Assembly (NCBI GenBank): GCA_903929135.1
Contig: CAIYTH010000033.1
Location: 32,990 to 96,989 of the forward strand
Length of the DNA stretch: 64,000 nt
Direction of reading: 5' to 3'
DNA from: an uncultured Chlorobiales bacterium
GTDB lineage: Bacteria > Bacteroidota > Chlorobiia > Chlorobiales > Chlorobiaceae
Translations under genes and position numbers: made by a program
Part shown: positions 41,972 to 52,085 of the stretch, piece by piece
Layout of the letters: the number at the start of each line of letters is the position of its first letter
How positions within the stretch are numbered: position 1 is the stretch's first letter
The notes under the pieces: generated by a model
What the model was told of the DNA's origin: nothing
What the model saw: only the letters and a program-made list of their open reading frames with translations
The model's database searches: none

Positions 41972-44900
41972 ATGTCGAACCTGACAACTTCCGAATCGGG
42001 CAAAATCACCAAAGAGGTTCGCTTTGCCGTCGTCATGTACGGCGGCGTCTCACTCGCCATTTATATGAACGGCATTGCCCAGGAGCTGCTGAGCATGGTC
42101 CGTTCGACCTCAGGCGACGAAAAGATGCAAAAATCGCTGAAGGGGACGGCGATCGTCTATCATGACATCGCCGAATACCTGTCGAAAAACCGCCATAGCG
42201 GGGCATTCGGATACCGGTTCATCGTCGACATCGTCGCCGGGACATCGGCCGGCGGCATCAACGGCATCTGCCTTGCCAAGGCCCTGGTCAGGGGGCTCGA
42301 AGATCTCAATGACCTTCAAAAAACCTGGCTTGAAGAGGGCGATATCGACAAACTGCTCAACGACCATCACTCCGACCTTGAAACTTACCGGTCGCAAGAT
42401 CCGAAAACCTCGCTGTTCAACAGCCAGCGCATGTACGGCAAGCTGCTCGACGCGTTCAAGAACATGGAATCGAAAGCAGATGAAAACAAGTCGCATATCG
42501 AGTCCATGGACCTGTATGTGACCGCCACCGACCTTCGCGGCATAAATCGCCCCATCGTACTCGAAAACTGCGGAGGTGAAAAACAGGTCAACGAAGAAAA
42601 GATATTCAAGCACGTCTTCCCCTTCAGTTACCGGGCTGACGAAGCAACGCTCTATCGGAAACTCAACCACTTCACGTCCGAATTCGACACCGTCCTAGCG
42701 TTCGCGGCAAGGTGCACCTCGTCGATCCCCCCGGCATTCGAGCCGGTCACCGTATCGGATATCAAATCCTATCTCGCGCAGCGTTCACCGGAAGACCTCA
42801 AGCTCTGGAACACGACATCCAGAGACAGATTCACCTACTGGCGACAGCTCTTTTTCAGCGCTTATGCCGATACGGACTCCGATCATCAACTCCTGCATCG
42901 CGAATTCGCTGACGGAGGGTACCTTGACAACCGTCCGTTCGGTCATGCCATCGATGCCATCCACGCCCGCGAAGCGGACTGCCCGATCTCCCGCAAACTC
43001 GTCTTCATCGACCCCAAACCGGAACAGGCAGAGAAAAGGCACAATCATGAGCAGATCGATTTCGTCAAGAACCTTTCCCTTGCCACCGTCTCGCTTCCGA
43101 GATACGAAACCATCAGGGGCGAGCTCGACGGCCTGAGGCAACGAAACGAATGGCTGTCGACCGTCGATGAAATCATCAAGAAGCTTGAAAGCCAGAACGA
43201 CGTCCAGTTGAAAAAAATCGTCGCCAGGCACTTCCAGTATTGCAGGCACGACCTCGGGGAGTCGCCGGCCGAAGAGGAGATGCTCCCCGTCAACCTGTTC
43301 TTCCCGTTCCGCCCGGCTGATCCCCAGAACCCGGATGCGACCGAAGTTCTCGCACCACAAGGAGAGGTCAAGCGTTTCTGGGACGCGATCGCCCTGCAGA
43401 GCATGCCGTCGAAACAACGCCTGGCCAATGCAGCTCACGACAGCAGGAGCCTCGATACTATGGTCGATGAGCTCGGAAGCGGCTACACCACCTATCATTA
43501 CGCCAGGGTCGACGCGCTGTCCAAGGAGATCTCGAAAATCGCGCTCCGGGCGATGAACGCCGAGAATCAGGACGACATCGTCAGGACAGTCAACCGCATC
43601 GTCGAGTTGTGGAGAAACGATCGTTACGAATCGAATCCTCCGTCGGAAGCGAATCAAGAGGCACTTGCCCCAAGGGAACTCGAAAACAGGTACCTGCGTA
43701 ACTATGACCTCGACTTCAGGATACGGCGACTGAGCCGTTTCAGGAAGCAGATCGAAAAGGCATTGCGTGACAACTCGACCAAACGGCTCTACTTCGGCCT
43801 GTTCGTCAAGCCGAAGTGCTCCGGGACCGAAGAGAAAATCATGCAGTGCCGGAACAACTGGGATGCCGGGTTCACGATGACCGACGAGTTCAGGGAAGCG
43901 ATCATCCACTTTTACCACAAGCTCACGGAAACATCACAATCGCTTTACCGGTTGCGGAATCTGCTTTTCTCCAGAGGCGATCAAAACCCGCTGCACAAGG
44001 AAGCCGAGCAGCTCAAAGTCTTTATCGATGAGTTTCTCAAAACCCGGAAACCTTTTGAATTGGCCCTCTTCTCCGACGAAAGGAACGCGACCGCCTGCAA
44101 ACACGCTTCACCGGAAGCGACACCTCAACAGAAGGCTGCATTCGAGAAGTGCATACAGGCGTTCATGGACGCGCTGCACAAGCGGGTCCGCATAACATCG
44201 TCGGAAGGGCTGGGAGAAGAAGCCCTCTCCTATGAGGGCACCGTCGACTCGAGCACGCGGATCGACATGGCCTTGAGAGATCTGGGCAAGCGGTTCCCGG
44301 AAATCGCAGGATGCCTGCAATACATGTACGATTACGGGTACGACCTCCACGACATGACCACGTTCCCCTTGCTGGCGGGAGGAGATTACGGCGAAGGATC
44401 GATCGTCGATATCGCCCGCATCAGCCCGATCGACGCGACCTCGCTCTGGAACGAAAACGAGCGCAAGCTCTCGAAACTCGCCGGGGTGGCTCTCGGATCC
44501 TTCGGGGCGTTCCTCGACGACGAGTGGCGCAGGAACGACATCATGTGGGGACGTCTCGATGCCGCAGAAAAACTCATCAACGTCCTTTTCCAGGCAAAAG
44601 ACGAGGACAAGGTGTATCCGGAAGGGATCTCCGTCGAAGAGAGGAGGGCGCTGGAAGACAGCGAAGTCGACGCAAAAAAACGGTTTATCCGCAGGGCACA
44701 GTTCGCCATCATCAACGAGTCCACGCAAACATGGATCAATGAGCTCAAACCCAAAAGCTTCAACATCCAGGACATCAGAAGCCAGGTGCAATTCAACAGG
44801 ATCCAGAGCATCAGAAAAACCCTGGATACGCAGCTCTCTTCCGATCCCGGCAACCAGGGGCTCGTCGTCATGCCCGAATGGATCAACGTGTTCAAAACCG

Positions 44901-45400
44901 AATACGATTTCAATCGCAAACCTGACACGCCCCCGAACCTCCAGCGCATGGGCAGGGGGTCGGCGATCCTTTCCTCGATGGTCAACGGGCTCGACGATGC
45001 GGATTTCATCGGAAAGCCGGTCGGCGGCTACCTGAAAAAGCTGAGCTGGGTCATCCTGGGCATGCTCGATTTCCTGACGCCCAAAACCTTCCCGAACATT
45101 CTGCTTGGCTACTGGCTGCGGCTCTTCCTGCTCTTTGCCATCTTCTTGATCCTCACAGGGATCGGTTTACGAGGCGTGAACCTGTTCCAGGATGCAGGCA
45201 ACATCTTCTTCTGGACAGGATGGGTGCTCTTTAGCCTCGACATCATCGTTCAGTTGTCGAAAGAAAAGTTCACCGGCATCATCCATGAAGCCCAAAAGTC
45301 CTCCACCATCCACCACATCGTGTTTGGCGTGATCACCGGAGGACTTTCGGCCGGGATGTTCTATTACCTCTGGCAGATCATCACGAACGCACCAAAATAA
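41972..45400 (+). CDS. very large patatin-like lipase with C-terminal membrane helices
   Basis: A 1142-residue protein. The patatin domain occupies about residues 15-340: YGGVSLAIYMNG is the oxyanion-hole segment, GTSAGG at 90-95 holds the nucleophile S92, and FADGGYLDN supplies the catalytic D314. A long alpha-helical region (about 400-1040) with many charged residues follows. Three membrane helices close the protein (near LRLFLLFAIFLILTGIGL, IFFWTGWVLFSLDIIV and VFGVITGGLSAGMFYYLW). It corresponds to the patatin-related family with a DUF3376-type region. The membrane-protein gene begins 8 bp later. The lipid target is unknown. Confidence 0.85.
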   Translation: MSNLTTSESGKITKEVRFAVVMYGGVSLAIYMNGIAQELLSMVRSTSGDEKMQKSLKGTAIVYHDIAEYLSKNRHSGAFGYRFIVDIVAGTSAGGINGICLAKALVRGLEDLNDLQKTWLEEGDIDKLLNDHHSDLETYRSQDPKTSLFNSQRMYGKLLDAFKNMESKADENKSHIESMDLYVTATDLRGINRPIVLENCGGEKQVNEEKIFKHVFPFSYRADEATLYRKLNHFTSEFDTVLAFAARCTSSIPPAFEPVTVSDIKSYLAQRSPEDLKLWNTTSRDRFTYWRQLFFSAYADTDSDHQLLHREFADGGYLDNRPFGHAIDAIHAREADCPISRKLVFIDPKPEQAEKRHNHEQIDFVKNLSLATVSLPRYETIRGELDGLRQRNEWLSTVDEIIKKLESQNDVQLKKIVARHFQYCRHDLGESPAEEEMLPVNLFFPFRPADPQNPDATEVLAPQGEVKRFWDAIALQSMPSKQRLANAAHDSRSLDTMVDELGSGYTTYHYARVDALSKEISKIALRAMNAENQDDIVRTVNRIVELWRNDRYESNPPSEANQEALAPRELENRYLRNYDLDFRIRRLSRFRKQIEKALRDNSTKRLYFGLFVKPKCSGTEEKIMQCRNNWDAGFTMTDEFREAIIHFYHKLTETSQSLYRLRNLLFSRGDQNPLHKEAEQLKVFIDEFLKTRKPFELALFSDERNATACKHASPEATPQQKAAFEKCIQAFMDALHKRVRITSSEGLGEEALSYEGTVDSSTRIDMALRDLGKRFPEIAGCLQYMYDYGYDLHDMTTFPLLAGGDYGEGSIVDIARISPIDATSLWNENERKLSKLAGVALGSFGAFLDDEWRRNDIMWGRLDAAEKLINVLFQAKDEDKVYPEGISVEERRALEDSEVDAKKRFIRRAQFAIINESTQTWINELKPKSFNIQDIRSQVQFNRIQSIRKTLDTQLSSDPGNQGLVVMPEWINVFKTEYDFNRKPDTPPNLQRMGRGSAILSSMVNGLDDADFIGKPVGGYLKKLSWVILGMLDFLTPKTFPNILLGYWLRLFLLFAIFLILTGIGLRGVNLFQDAGNIFFWTGWVLFSLDIIVQLSKEKFTGIIHEAQKSSTIHHIVFGVITGGLSAGMFYYLWQIITNAPK

Positions 45401-45408
45401 CGAAGGAC

Positions 45409-46119
45409 ATGGCCGAAAAGAACCCTACTGCCACCGAAGCCGATCCTGCCATCAACGGCATTCAGGCAGCCACCGACAAGGCACAGCAGCAGCCGAAAAC
45501 GAATGGCACGGCTCTCGCGTGGACAGCAACCACCCTTTTCATGGGGTTGTCCCTCATCGTCGAAATGCCCCTCGCTGCCCACCGGCACCAAGGCCAGTCA
45601 TTCGGCATCATCCGGCTCGAGCTGGCTGACTCCTTCAAGTCGTTCGACGGCCTGATGGCCATCTGGAAACCCGATGGGCCCGCATGGGTCGGATTCTCGC
45701 TCGGCTTCGACTACCTCCTGATCATCGCATACAGCGCCGCTTTTTTCCTGACCTGCCGCTCGATAGCCGCAAAAATCAAAAGCCACCGGCTGAAACCGGT
45801 ACTTGTCGATCTCGCTATCCTGTTCTCGTTTCTCGGCCCCCTTGCCGGGGTTCTCGACGCCGTGGAAAACATCCTCCTGATGACCAGCCTCTCACACTGG
45901 CTCAGCCTGACAACCTCCGTATGCCTCCAGAACGGCCAGGCAGTCGATCCGGTAAAGATCATGTCGACGATCGACACGTTGGCCGGCTCTACGGCCAAGG
46001 TCGCTACGACCAAATTCGTCCTCGTCATCGCCGTCCTGCTCTTCATCTCCGCCATGCATTTCACCCTCGCATGGTCGGAAAAACAGACCCCGAGACGTTC
46101 GCCTGAAACAAGGGTGTAA
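45409..46119 (+). CDS. four-helix membrane protein paired with the patatin-like lipase
   Basis: A 236-residue protein with a polar N-terminal 35 residues and four hydrophobic segments (about 37-55, 95-117, 130-160 and 200-222). AAGGAC lies directly before the start, and the gene is 8 bp after the lipase stop, so the two are cotranscribed. I recognise no family. Its presence suggests a membrane-localised partner or regulator of the lipase, which itself ends in membrane helices; that is inference. Confidence 0.7.
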   Translation: MAEKNPTATEADPAINGIQAATDKAQQQPKTNGTALAWTATTLFMGLSLIVEMPLAAHRHQGQSFGIIRLELADSFKSFDGLMAIWKPDGPAWVGFSLGFDYLLIIAYSAAFFLTCRSIAAKIKSHRLKPVLVDLAILFSFLGPLAGVLDAVENILLMTSLSHWLSLTTSVCLQNGQAVDPVKIMSTIDTLAGSTAKVATTKFVLVIAVLLFISAMHFTLAWSEKQTPRRSPETRV

Positions 46120-46339
46120 CCGGTGAAGCCTGGCGGGCGCCCGCTTGATTACCGTCATACGCCTCCCCCGAGGGCCTTCACCCCGGGGAGCAAGCGACGC
46201 CGGTTGACGTTTCGTGAAGCGCTTAACTCCGGCTTCTACTGCCATACATGCGGTATATTTCGGGTATTCTGACGTGCATTCGGCTTGAAGTTGCGTTTAT
46301 TGGCTGGCAAACGTAACGCCAACCAATTCCGATACCCGT

Positions 46340-48388
46340 ATGAGCACGAATCAGCAGCATGACAACGGCAAACCACAGACACCGTCAAACGCCTCCATCG
46401 GTCCGAACCCGTCAACGGCAGCAACCTTCGCCGCCAACCGGCAATGGCTCTCGAAACTCCCCTTCTCCGACACCCGCGATTTCGAAAATGCGACCCGCGG
46501 GTTCATCGACACGGTCGAAGAGGGCATCATCCGTCAGGAGGACGGCACCGAGGTACTGAACCTGAACCACTACGCCTTCCTCGACGATGAAACCGCACCG
46601 GATACCGTCCACCCCTCCCTGTGGCGACAGGCTCGCCTGAACCGCATCAACGGCCTGTTCCAGGTTGCCGACCGCATCTATCAGGTCAGAGGGCTCGACA
46701 TCGCCAACATCACCTTCATCGAAGGCGATACCGGCCTGATCGTCGTCGATCCCCTGACCACGGTCGAATCGGCCGCCGCCGCGCTCGAACTCTACTACCG
46801 GCACCGGCCAAGGCAGCCGATCCATACGATCATCTACACCCACAGCCATGTCGACCATTTCGGCGGGGTACGCGGACTGATCAGCCAGCAGCAGGTCGAG
46901 AGCGGAGAGGTACGCATTATCGCCCCGGCAGGATTCCTCCCGGAAACGGTCAGCGAAAACGTCCTGGCAGGACCGGCCATGTCCCGACGTTCCCTCTACC
47001 AGTTCGGACAGCAGCTCAAGGTCGGCGAGCGGTCGACGCTCGACGCCGGCCTGGGCAAAGCCTCGAAAGCAGGCACGATCACCCTGATCGCACCTACGCA
47101 GGAGATCGTCGAGAACATCGAGAAGCACATCTTCGATGGCGTCGAGATCATCTTCCAGCTGACACCCGAAAGCGAAGCCCCTGCCGAGCTGCACTTCTAC
47201 CTGCCGCAGTGGAAAGCGCTGAACCTCGCCGAAAACGCCACCCATACGCTGCACAACCTGCTGCCGCTGCGCGGGGCCAAGGCCCGAGACGCCAAGGCCT
47301 GGGCCGAATACCTCAACACCGCCCTGGAGCGTTTCGGACGAAAGGCTGAAATCGTCTTTGCCCAGCACCACTGGCCAATCTGGGGAAACGACAATGTCGT
47401 GGACTACCTCGGCAAGCAGCGCGACATCTACAAGCACCTGCACGACCAGACCCTCAAGCTGGCCAACAAGGGGTTCACCGCCCCGGAAATTGCCGAGATC
47501 ATCACCCTGCCGGAGGAACTGGAACGGGAGTGGTCGGTCAGGGGGCTCTACGGCAGCGTGAAACATAACGTGAAGGCAATCTACCAGCGCTACCTCGGCT
47601 GGTACGACGGCAACCCGGCAAACCTCGATCCGTTGCCGCCGACCGCTTCCGCAAAAAAATGGATCGATTACGCCGGAGGGAGCACGGTCGTGCTTAAACA
47701 TGCAGCCGAAGACTACGAACAGGGGGAGTACCGGTGGGTCGCCGAAGTGCTCTCGAAACTCGTCCACGCAGAACCTGATAACCGGGAAGCCGCCCTCCTG
47801 CTAGCTTCGACCTTCGAACAGCTCGGGTACCAGAGCGAATCCTCCACCTGGAGGAACGCCTACCTGCAGGGCGCCCATGAGTTGCGCAACGGACTGAACA
47901 AAAACCAGGGGGATCTGGGCTCCGGCCTGCGGGAGGCCCTGGACGCTCACAACCTCTTCGATGCACTCGCCGTGAGGCTGAACAGCCAGAGGTCGGCCGG
48001 AAAACGGATTACCATCAACTGGCATTTCACCGACCTCAAGCAGGAGCACCTCCTGACGGTGGAACGTTCGACGCTCAACCATGTCGCCGGATACAGCTCC
48101 GAAAAGCCGGACGTCTCCGTGACCCTCACCCAGGCCACGCTCAGGACGCTGCTCTTCAGGGAGCTCTCGGTACCGAAAGCCGTTGCCTCGGGCTCGCTCT
48201 CCATCAAGGGAAATCCCCTGAAGCTCGTCGAGTTTTTCGGCCTGTTCGACCAGCCGGACAACAACTTCCCTATCGTCACGCCGAGACCGGTTCAGGCCGC
48301 TCCGTCGGTGAAACATTCTCGCATCGGCAAACTTGCCTCAGGAACCATTAAAAAAATCGAATCGGTTCTGGGCAGAACGGCAGGATGA
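46340..48388 (+). CDS. alkyl sulfatase (SdsA1-type metallo-beta-lactamase-fold)
   Basis: A 682-residue protein of the alkylsulfatase family, which cleaves primary alkyl sulfates such as SDS. THSHVDHFGG (residues 167-176) gives H168, H170, D172 and H173 of the binuclear metal site. The dimerisation region includes GLYGSVKHNVKAIYQRYLGWYDGNP, and the C-terminal 130 residues form an SCP2-like domain. No signal peptide is seen, unlike secreted SdsA1, so it is probably cytoplasmic. Family length (about 650-680) fits. The cyclophilin gene is directly downstream. Confidence 0.9.
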   Translation: MSTNQQHDNGKPQTPSNASIGPNPSTAATFAANRQWLSKLPFSDTRDFENATRGFIDTVEEGIIRQEDGTEVLNLNHYAFLDDETAPDTVHPSLWRQARLNRINGLFQVADRIYQVRGLDIANITFIEGDTGLIVVDPLTTVESAAAALELYYRHRPRQPIHTIIYTHSHVDHFGGVRGLISQQQVESGEVRIIAPAGFLPETVSENVLAGPAMSRRSLYQFGQQLKVGERSTLDAGLGKASKAGTITLIAPTQEIVENIEKHIFDGVEIIFQLTPESEAPAELHFYLPQWKALNLAENATHTLHNLLPLRGAKARDAKAWAEYLNTALERFGRKAEIVFAQHHWPIWGNDNVVDYLGKQRDIYKHLHDQTLKLANKGFTAPEIAEIITLPEELEREWSVRGLYGSVKHNVKAIYQRYLGWYDGNPANLDPLPPTASAKKWIDYAGGSTVVLKHAAEDYEQGEYRWVAEVLSKLVHAEPDNREAALLLASTFEQLGYQSESSTWRNAYLQGAHELRNGLNKNQGDLGSGLREALDAHNLFDALAVRLNSQRSAGKRITINWHFTDLKQEHLLTVERSTLNHVAGYSSEKPDVSVTLTQATLRTLLFRELSVPKAVASGSLSIKGNPLKLVEFFGLFDQPDNNFPIVTPRPVQAAPSVKHSRIGKLASGTIKKIESVLGRTAG

Positions 48389-48468
48389 AAGCGCTCTGCC
48401 ATTGGTGGTATCCTGCGATATTCTCGCTATACTGCAGGAGGCCCATCAATCTTCAAACCCGTTCTCCT

Positions 48469-49032
48469 ATGATGACAAGATCCATCAGGATGCTCGCCCT
48501 GCTGTTTACACTCCTCGCAGGTCTGCTCCCCCGGGCGGCCTCCGCCACGGTCCCTGATCCCGAAAACACGATCTATCTCGACCTGCCCGCAGGCAGGGTC
48601 GTCATCCAGCTTCTGCCCGCCCTTGCCCCAAACCATGTGGCGCGGATCAAGGAACTGACCCGCAGGAAGTTTTATGACGGCCTCAGCTTCCACCGCGTCA
48701 TCCCTGGTTTCATGGCCCAGACGGGTGATCCCCAGGGTGACGGAACCGGAGGTTCGGGCAAAGAACTGAAAGCCGAATTCTCCCGCACCCCGCATCTCCG
48801 CGGCACCGTCTCCATGGCGCGCGCCCAGGACCCCGACAGCGCCGACAGCCAGTTCTTCATCTGCTTTGCCCAGAGCTCGTTCCTCGACGGTCAGTACACC
48901 GTCTGGGGCAAGGTCGTCTCCGGCATGGAGTTCGTCGACAAGATCAAAGCCGGCTCGGCATACAACAACGGAGTCGTCTCCAATCCGACCAGAATCATCC
49001 ACATGCGTGTCGCCGCAGACGTCAAACCCTGA
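48469..49032 (+). CDS. exported peptidyl-prolyl cis-trans isomerase (cyclophilin)
   Basis: A 187-residue cyclophilin. The signal peptide is MMTRSIRMLALLFTLLAGLLPRAASA, so the enzyme acts in the periplasm on proline bonds. FYDGLSFHRVIPGFMAQTGD and DSADSQFFICF carry the active-site Arg, Phe and Gln residues. I start at 48469 to obtain a clean signal peptide. An ATG at 48385 that overlaps the alkylsulfatase stop (ATGA) is in frame and would add 28 residues, so translational coupling with the upstream gene remains possible. Confidence 0.9.
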   Translation: MMTRSIRMLALLFTLLAGLLPRAASATVPDPENTIYLDLPAGRVVIQLLPALAPNHVARIKELTRRKFYDGLSFHRVIPGFMAQTGDPQGDGTGGSGKELKAEFSRTPHLRGTVSMARAQDPDSADSQFFICFAQSSFLDGQYTVWGKVVSGMEFVDKIKAGSAYNNGVVSNPTRIIHMRVAADVKP

Positions 49033-49040
49033 ACAGGAAA

Positions 49041-49085
49041 CGCCTCACGGGTTTCTCCCGCTATCGCAGAGAAACCCGTGAGGCG
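49041..49085 (+). terminator. hairpin terminator after the cyclophilin gene
   Basis: CGCCTCACGGGTTTCTC pairs perfectly with GAGAAACCCGTGAGGCG over 17 bp around an 11-base loop. It starts nine bases after the stop codon. Only a short weak T stretch follows. Confidence 0.8.
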
Positions 49086-49094
49086 CCGCGTTAA

Positions 49095-49330
49095 ATTGCC
49101 CCTTCTTCCCCCCCGGACTGAAGTCCGGGGCTATTGAAACCCCTCGAACAACAAGCTCTTCCAATTGCCCCACCCCCCGGGTTGAAATCCGGGGCTATTG
49201 AACTCCCCGAACAACTCTCTCCTCAATTGCCCCGGACTGAAGTCTCCCACACTCAGGAGGGTTTTAACCCAACGGACATTCACCTTTTACATTTTCTTCA
49301 AATTGCCCCGGACTTCAGTCCGGGGAGAAG
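49095..49330. repeat. cluster of REP-like palindromes
   Basis: Perfect or near-perfect copies of CCCCGGACT-NN-AGTCCGGGG sit at 49111-49130, 49175-49194 (one wobble, GGGTT version) and 49306-49325. A half copy is at 49230-49245 and a degenerate GGGTTTTAACCC core at 49259-49270. Most copies are preceded by AATTGC or followed by CTATTGAA. The last lies inside the 3' end of the adjacent kinase reading frame. The same family recurs at 57837-58097 and 58652-58671. Confidence 0.9.
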
Positions 49331-51656
49331 TCAAACCGAGCGACGTGTTGACGGATTCTATCAAATCCCTGATCGTGAAAGGCTTCGGAATGAATTTGCA
49401 CCGGCTGTCTGCCACAAGGTCCTTGTCGTGCGATGACGGTGCATAACCCGACATGAAAAGCGTCTTCAGGTTCGGATAATCAGCCTGCATCTGACGACTC
49501 AGCTCAACACCGTTCATTATTGGCATCCTGATATCAGTCAGCAACAGATCGATCTGAAACGGGTATCGTGCAGCGATACCCATTGCGGTCTCGGCATCAC
49601 TCGCCGCAATAACCCTGAAATCATATTTTTCCAGGATGCCTTTGACGAGATTCAGCACATCAACCTCATCGTCAACTACCAGTATCGTTTTCTGGTCGGT
49701 TGACGTAGATGCATCAGTGTTTGAAACAGACCCCGTATCACGTTCGATCTGCTCCTGAGGAAAGAACAATGTGAATGTTGTCCCTTGACCCTGCTCGGTA
49801 TTGCACTCGATCGACCCCTTGTTCTGTTTGACGATTCCATACACCGTAGAAAGCCCCAGGCCGGTGCCTTTCCCGATCTCCTTGGTGGTAAAGAAGGGTT
49901 CGAATATATGCGGGACAACCTGCTGATCGATGCCGCATCCCGTATCGGAAACAGACAAGCTCACAAGATACTCCGGATCTTCGCCTGGAAGCTCTTCAGC
50001 GCCTTCCCCCCTCTTCATCTGCACAATATCGGTTGTTATCGTGATCTTGCCTTCACCGGAAATGGAGTCCTGTGCATTGACGCAAAGGTTGGTCAGGATC
50101 TGATCGAGCTGAGATGGGTCGATAGAGAGGAACGCCTTGCGATTTCCCGGACGCCAATCAATGTGTATACGTCCATCAATCAGACGGCTCAGCATCGGAA
50201 GCAGTTCTTCGATCTCCATGTTCAGATCGAGCACCTTCGGAACCGCTTTCTGCTTTCGTGCAAAAGCAAGGAGTTGGTTTGTCAGTTCTGCCGACCGAAG
50301 GGCGGCCTGCCTTGTATACTTGATGTACTCGGCAACCGGGTGCGAATCGTCAACCTCACCGATGGCGAACTCGATATTACCGAGAATCGCGGTCAGATGA
50401 TTGTTGAAGTCATGGGCAATACCTCCGGCAAGCTGTCCGACAAGCTCCATCTTCTGTGAATGCAGAAGATGCTCGTGCATTATCTCCTGCTCCTCCTCGG
50501 CACGCTTCCGTTCGGTTATGTCCTCGACGATGCCGAGGACATGATTCGACTTTCCCTCCTTGTCAGCCTGAAAAGCACCTTTGACCGAAATCCAGCGCAC
50601 TTCGCCATCGAGCCGGGTGATGCGGCAGTCGAATGAATAGTCCTTCTGATTTTCAATCGAATTCCTGATGAGCGGCTCGAGATTTTTGCGATCATCAGGA
50701 ACGACATGGTCAAGGAATTTTTTCAGTGTCCATTCAGAATGTCCAGAATCATATCCGAAAATCCGGGCATGTTCACGAGTGCGTTTAACGGTAAAATCTT
50801 TCAGATTCATGCTCCAGATGCCCACGAGACTTTTTTCGAGGGCAAAGTCCATGATCTTCCGGTTTTCGTTCAGTTCGTCCGCGATCCGCTTGCGTTCGGT
50901 TACATCGACGACCATGCCGATATAGCGGCAAACCTTGTTACGCTCATTCCGAAGCGGTGCCCCCCGGGACATCAGCCAGTGAACAGACCCGTCAGGGTGG
51001 ACCACCCGATATTCGAGGTTGAGCTCGTTTTCATTATTAACAGCAGCAGAAACCGACTGGAAGGCTGTATCCCGGTCATCAGGGTGAACGGTGCTTGCCC
51101 AGAGTTCGAAAGATGCGGCTTGCCTGTTCATTTCCAGGCCATACAGGCGCCAGAGCTCGTCAGACCAGATGTTTTCGCCGGTTACCAGGTCCCACTCCCA
51201 GACACCGGCACGCGCCAGCTCCAACGCAAGATTGAGCCTTGATTCTTTCTTGAAGGATGTCTGCAGGAGATGCTTGTACTTGGTGATATCCTGAATAATG
51301 ACGAGCAGTTGCGTAATTTCGCCTTCTGCTGACCTGACCGGATTGATCGAAATGTTGGTGATGTTCTCCCCACGGGTGTCTTCAAACCGGACCTGTTTGC
51401 CGGTACGAAGCACCTTTTCACAATGCACTCTTCGATGATTCGCAACCTCCGGCAAATGCAGGAGATCCGAAATCATATCGAAGACATTGGCATTGATGCA
51501 TTCCCGGGGGCTCTTGCCGAATCGGTCGGCAAAAATGGTATTGAGCATGAGGATATTCCCCTCGGGATCCAGGAAGCAGACTGCATCATTGCTGGATTCG
51601 ATCAATGCAGAAAACGCCTGGCCCAATGCCGGGAGGGTAGGTGGTGTCATTGACAT
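49287..51656 (-). CDS. multi-PAS hybrid histidine kinase with a repeat-derived C-terminus
   Basis: About 789 residues. There are three PAS-type domains (near FSALIESSNDAVCFLDPEG, LNLALELARAGVWEWDL and MDFALEKSLVGIWSMNL), a phosphoacceptor helix (GGIAHDFNNHLTAILGN), an ATPase domain (DTGCGI, GTGLGLSTVYG) and a receiver with its acceptor Asp in LLTDIRMPIMNG. It is soluble and has no adjacent regulator. It strongly resembles the kinase at 20942. The last residues, SLGLTSPRTEVRGNLKKM, are largely encoded by the REP-like palindrome at 49306-49325, so the original stop was probably lost. The start codon is not certain. Confidence 0.88.
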   Translation of the reverse strand: MSMTPPTLPALGQAFSALIESSNDAVCFLDPEGNILMLNTIFADRFGKSPRECINANVFDMISDLLHLPEVANHRRVHCEKVLRTGKQVRFEDTRGENITNISINPVRSAEGEITQLLVIIQDITKYKHLLQTSFKKESRLNLALELARAGVWEWDLVTGENIWSDELWRLYGLEMNRQAASFELWASTVHPDDRDTAFQSVSAAVNNENELNLEYRVVHPDGSVHWLMSRGAPLRNERNKVCRYIGMVVDVTERKRIADELNENRKIMDFALEKSLVGIWSMNLKDFTVKRTREHARIFGYDSGHSEWTLKKFLDHVVPDDRKNLEPLIRNSIENQKDYSFDCRITRLDGEVRWISVKGAFQADKEGKSNHVLGIVEDITERKRAEEEQEIMHEHLLHSQKMELVGQLAGGIAHDFNNHLTAILGNIEFAIGEVDDSHPVAEYIKYTRQAALRSAELTNQLLAFARKQKAVPKVLDLNMEIEELLPMLSRLIDGRIHIDWRPGNRKAFLSIDPSQLDQILTNLCVNAQDSISGEGKITITTDIVQMKRGEGAEELPGEDPEYLVSLSVSDTGCGIDQQVVPHIFEPFFTTKEIGKGTGLGLSTVYGIVKQNKGSIECNTEQGQGTTFTLFFPQEQIERDTGSVSNTDASTSTDQKTILVVDDEVDVLNLVKGILEKYDFRVIAASDAETAMGIAARYPFQIDLLLTDIRMPIMNGVELSRQMQADYPNLKTLFMSGYAPSSHDKDLVADSRCKFIPKPFTIRDLIESVNTSLGLTSPRTEVRGNLKKM

Positions 51657-52085
51657 GAGGAGTGCCCGGAAGCCCCTGCAAGCACGTATCGACCTGTGCA
51701 TTGCAAAGCATTTCGAATCTATCGCTGCTTCGGTTGACACCCGAAAGTCTCTGGGAAGTCAATGCTTCTCCTGACTTTTCAGGTTTAAGCAGAATATAGA
51801 CACCTCGCCAAGCACACACAACAGCGCTCCATAGGTACTTTATTTATAGCAGTATAGCGGAGAACAACATGGCGGTTATTCTTCGGCTCCCCTCCTGACC
51901 TTCACTAAAAGCAGCATTGCAGATCCCCGTTTTCCTCTTCCTGTCAATCATGGGAGGCAACATGATGCCAGGGATATCAAGGAGCTTCAGACGATGCGTT
52001 GCTCCCCCTGATCCACGCACGTCCCTCACTCATGACAGGGTGTTTCGCTGATTTCGGTCGAAGTCAGGATGCCTTGCGTCGAAGG
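51657..52085. other. intergenic region without a recognised gene
   Basis: These 429 bases separate the hybrid kinase start from the 3' end of the oxidoreductase gene. Short open frames on both strands have no ribosome-binding site or recognisable product. The promoter of the kinase should lie in the left part. No repeat or hairpin stands out. Confidence 0.4.
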
